Part shown: positions 43,415-44,571 of the stretch, in pieces | Position numbering within the stretch: position 1 is the first letter of the stretch | How the letters are laid out: each line of letters opens with the position of its first letter | Assembly: GCA_964415865.1 (NCBI GenBank) | Contig: CAYQBY010000010.1 | Span: forward strand, 1-44,571 | Reading direction: 5' to 3' | Source of the DNA: Thiopontia sp964415865 | GTDB lineage: Bacteria; Pseudomonadota; Gammaproteobacteria; GCF-002020875 | DNA length: 44,571 nt | Notes under the pieces: generated by a model | The model's database searches: none | What the model was told of the DNA's origin: nothing | Seen by the model: only the letters and a program-made list of their open reading frames with translations | Made by a program: the position numbers and the translations under genes

Positions 43415-44273
43415 TAGAAATACCATCTTCAAGGAGGAGACCACTATCCTTGAGCACCTCCATCTGGATGGTGATCAACATATTCTCAAGCTTAGGGCGC
43501 CCGATATTGCATCAAGAGCACTACCTGGCAGTTTTGTCCATGTAGAGTGTGGGCCACAATTTACCCTGCGCCGACCTATATCCATAATGCGTGCTAACAG
43601 TGATCAAGGCACCATAGAGCTACTCTACAAAAAACTTGGCAAAGGAACTGGGGCACTATCAGAGATTGAGGTTGGGGAGCCACTAAGTCTGCTTGGCCCT
43701 ATTGGAAAACCATTTACTCCACATCCAGAACAAAGTCGCCCCCTTCTTATTGGTGGTGGTGTCGGCATGCCTCCAATGGTATTTATTGCCGACTCACTAC
43801 ATGGTGACCCAAACTACAACCCATTTGTAATTCTTGGATCTGAGGTGCCATTTCCATTTCCTGTAACCCCATCACAGATAATCATTCCCGGAATGCCTGA
43901 TGGAGTTATTGGCTCTATGCCTCTACTGGAGGACTGGAACATTCCAAGTCGACTGGCCAGCCTGCAAGGATATCCTGGAACTCATGACGGTTATGTAACT
44001 GATCTTGCCAGACACTGGCTTAACTCACTTTCAGACGAAGAACGCAACCAGGTAGAGATCTTTAGCTGTGGCCCCCATCCAATGCTTGAAGCGGTTGCCA
44101 AACTGGCAAAAGAGTACGAGCTCCCCTGCCAGGTATCACTGGAAGAGTTTATGGCCTGTGGAATTGGCGGTTGTGCTGGCTGTGTTGTCCAGATTGAAAC
44201 CCCAGAAGGGCCCGCGATGAAACGGGTCTGTGTTGATGGACCTGTATTTGATGCAACTACTGTTTTTGCCTGA
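43404..44273 (+). CDS. pyrK: Dihydroorotate dehydrogenase electron transfer subunit
   Basis: 289 residues from the ATG at 43404 inside the pyrX end. Ferredoxin-reductase-type FAD domain (LRRPISIM is the flavin motif), an NAD-binding region (LLIGGGVGMPPMVFIA, IFSCGPHPMLEAV), and a [2Fe-2S] motif with four cysteines, CGIGGCAGC followed by RVCVDGPVF. PyrK passes electrons from type 1B dihydroorotate dehydrogenase to NAD. The matching pyrD is not in the window. Type 1B enzymes are uncommon among gammaproteobacteria, most of which use the quinone-linked class 2. Confidence 0.9.
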   Translation: MNPDRNTIFKEETTILEHLHLDGDQHILKLRAPDIASRALPGSFVHVECGPQFTLRRPISIMRANSDQGTIELLYKKLGKGTGALSEIEVGEPLSLLGPIGKPFTPHPEQSRPLLIGGGVGMPPMVFIADSLHGDPNYNPFVILGSEVPFPFPVTPSQIIIPGMPDGVIGSMPLLEDWNIPSRLASLQGYPGTHDGYVTDLARHWLNSLSDEERNQVEIFSCGPHPMLEAVAKLAKEYELPCQVSLEEFMACGIGGCAGCVVQIETPEGPAMKRVCVDGPVFDATTVFA

Positions 44274-44296
44274 ACAACACCACAAAAAACCATTTC

Positions 44297-44497
44297 ATGA
44301 AAACCATTTATAAAATCACCATGCTTTTGGTGCTCGTTACATCTCTATCTGGATGCTTCGTGGGAGAGACAGCAGGCCTGATAGTACAGGCTCCATTCGA
44401 GGTGGCAGATATGGTTATACCCGGTGACGCAGGTGATGCTGTTGAAGAGACTGGAGAAGACCTAAGTTGGGTCGTTGATGCTGTAATACCGTTCTAG
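44297..44497 (+). CDS. Small lipoprotein of unknown function
   Basis: 66 residues with a lipoprotein signal peptide (MKTIYKITMLLVLVTSLSGC, lipobox LSGC, mature Cys20). The mature 47 residues are acidic (GDAGDAVEETGEDLSWVVDAV). No known family was recognised. It lies 23 bp after pyrK, on the same strand. After it, 44498-44571 shows only an interrupted inverted repeat (ACTACCA with TGGTAGT) running to the window edge. Confidence 0.7.
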   Translation: MKTIYKITMLLVLVTSLSGCFVGETAGLIVQAPFEVADMVIPGDAGDAVEETGEDLSWVVDAVIPF

Positions 44498-44571
44498 CTA
44501 ATCTTTAAGGGCAACTACCAGCCAGTAAGAGACCTTTGTTATTTTGTGGAATGGTAGTATTGTTGTCCGTG

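Noticed and set aside
44500..44571. Inverted repeat at the right edge
   Set aside because: Arms are interrupted and the window ends before any T-run, so terminator or RNA cannot be judged.

Overview
The window is a continuous piece of a gammaproteobacterial chromosome: gene content, gene order and protein sequences are all of that class (tyrS next to an rrn operon, rpe-gph-trpE, yqgE-ruvX-pyrR-pyrB-pyrX, comM, ampD-ampE, djlA). The tkt-gap-pgk-pyk-fba cluster with a class II aldolase, the rpe-gph pair, a small secreted Gly/Asp-rich protein resembling sulfur-globule proteins, and the gshA type known from acidithiobacilli together suggest an autotrophic, probably sulfur-oxidising organism. That lifestyle is inference; no sox, dsr or RuBisCO gene lies in the window. 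No phage, insertion sequence, CRISPR array or obvious foreign island was seen.

Layout. 1-1320: the 5' 959 nt of a 16S rRNA gene (minus strand), its leader with boxA and two tandem promoters. 1334-3700: tyrS, a strongly expressed secreted protein with its own promoter and terminator, a possible 26-codon ORF, tRNA-Arg(CCG). 3736-12150: comM, fetAB, then an SPOR protein, argS, a DJ-1 protein, a ctp protease and anmK on the minus strand. 12323-13253: SYLF lipid-binding protein and a small membrane protein. 13339-16208: rpe-gph-trpE. 16316-21511: a long minus-strand run consisting of two DUF1538 membrane proteins, a PII-like protein, a CBS protein, ampD, ampE, a histidine phosphatase and djlA. 21613-22754: two minor pilins. 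22807-29751: the central carbon operon. 30003-30560: a thioredoxin-fold protein. 30621-35076: metK-ahcY-metF and a PPOX protein. 35100-35613: a probable small RNA and a hypothetical gene. 35631-44497: a tightly overlapping run rsmE-gshA-gshB-apbE-yqgE-ruvX-pyrR-pyrB-pyrX-pyrK and a small lipoprotein.

The most interesting content is regulatory. The S-adenosylmethionine cycle carries two different riboswitches in one locus: a SAM-II aptamer with an intrinsic terminator before metK, and an SAH aptamer before ahcY. Between 35100 and 35234 the minus strand holds a perfect -10 box followed by three hairpins, each with a C-rich loop, the last ending in seven Ts; this has the form of a small RNA that targets Shine-Dalgarno sequences, similar in design to sX13 of Xanthomonas. 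The best candidate for an undescribed protein system is the DUF1538 pair with its PII-like and CBS partners, which looks like a regulated transporter of unknown substrate.
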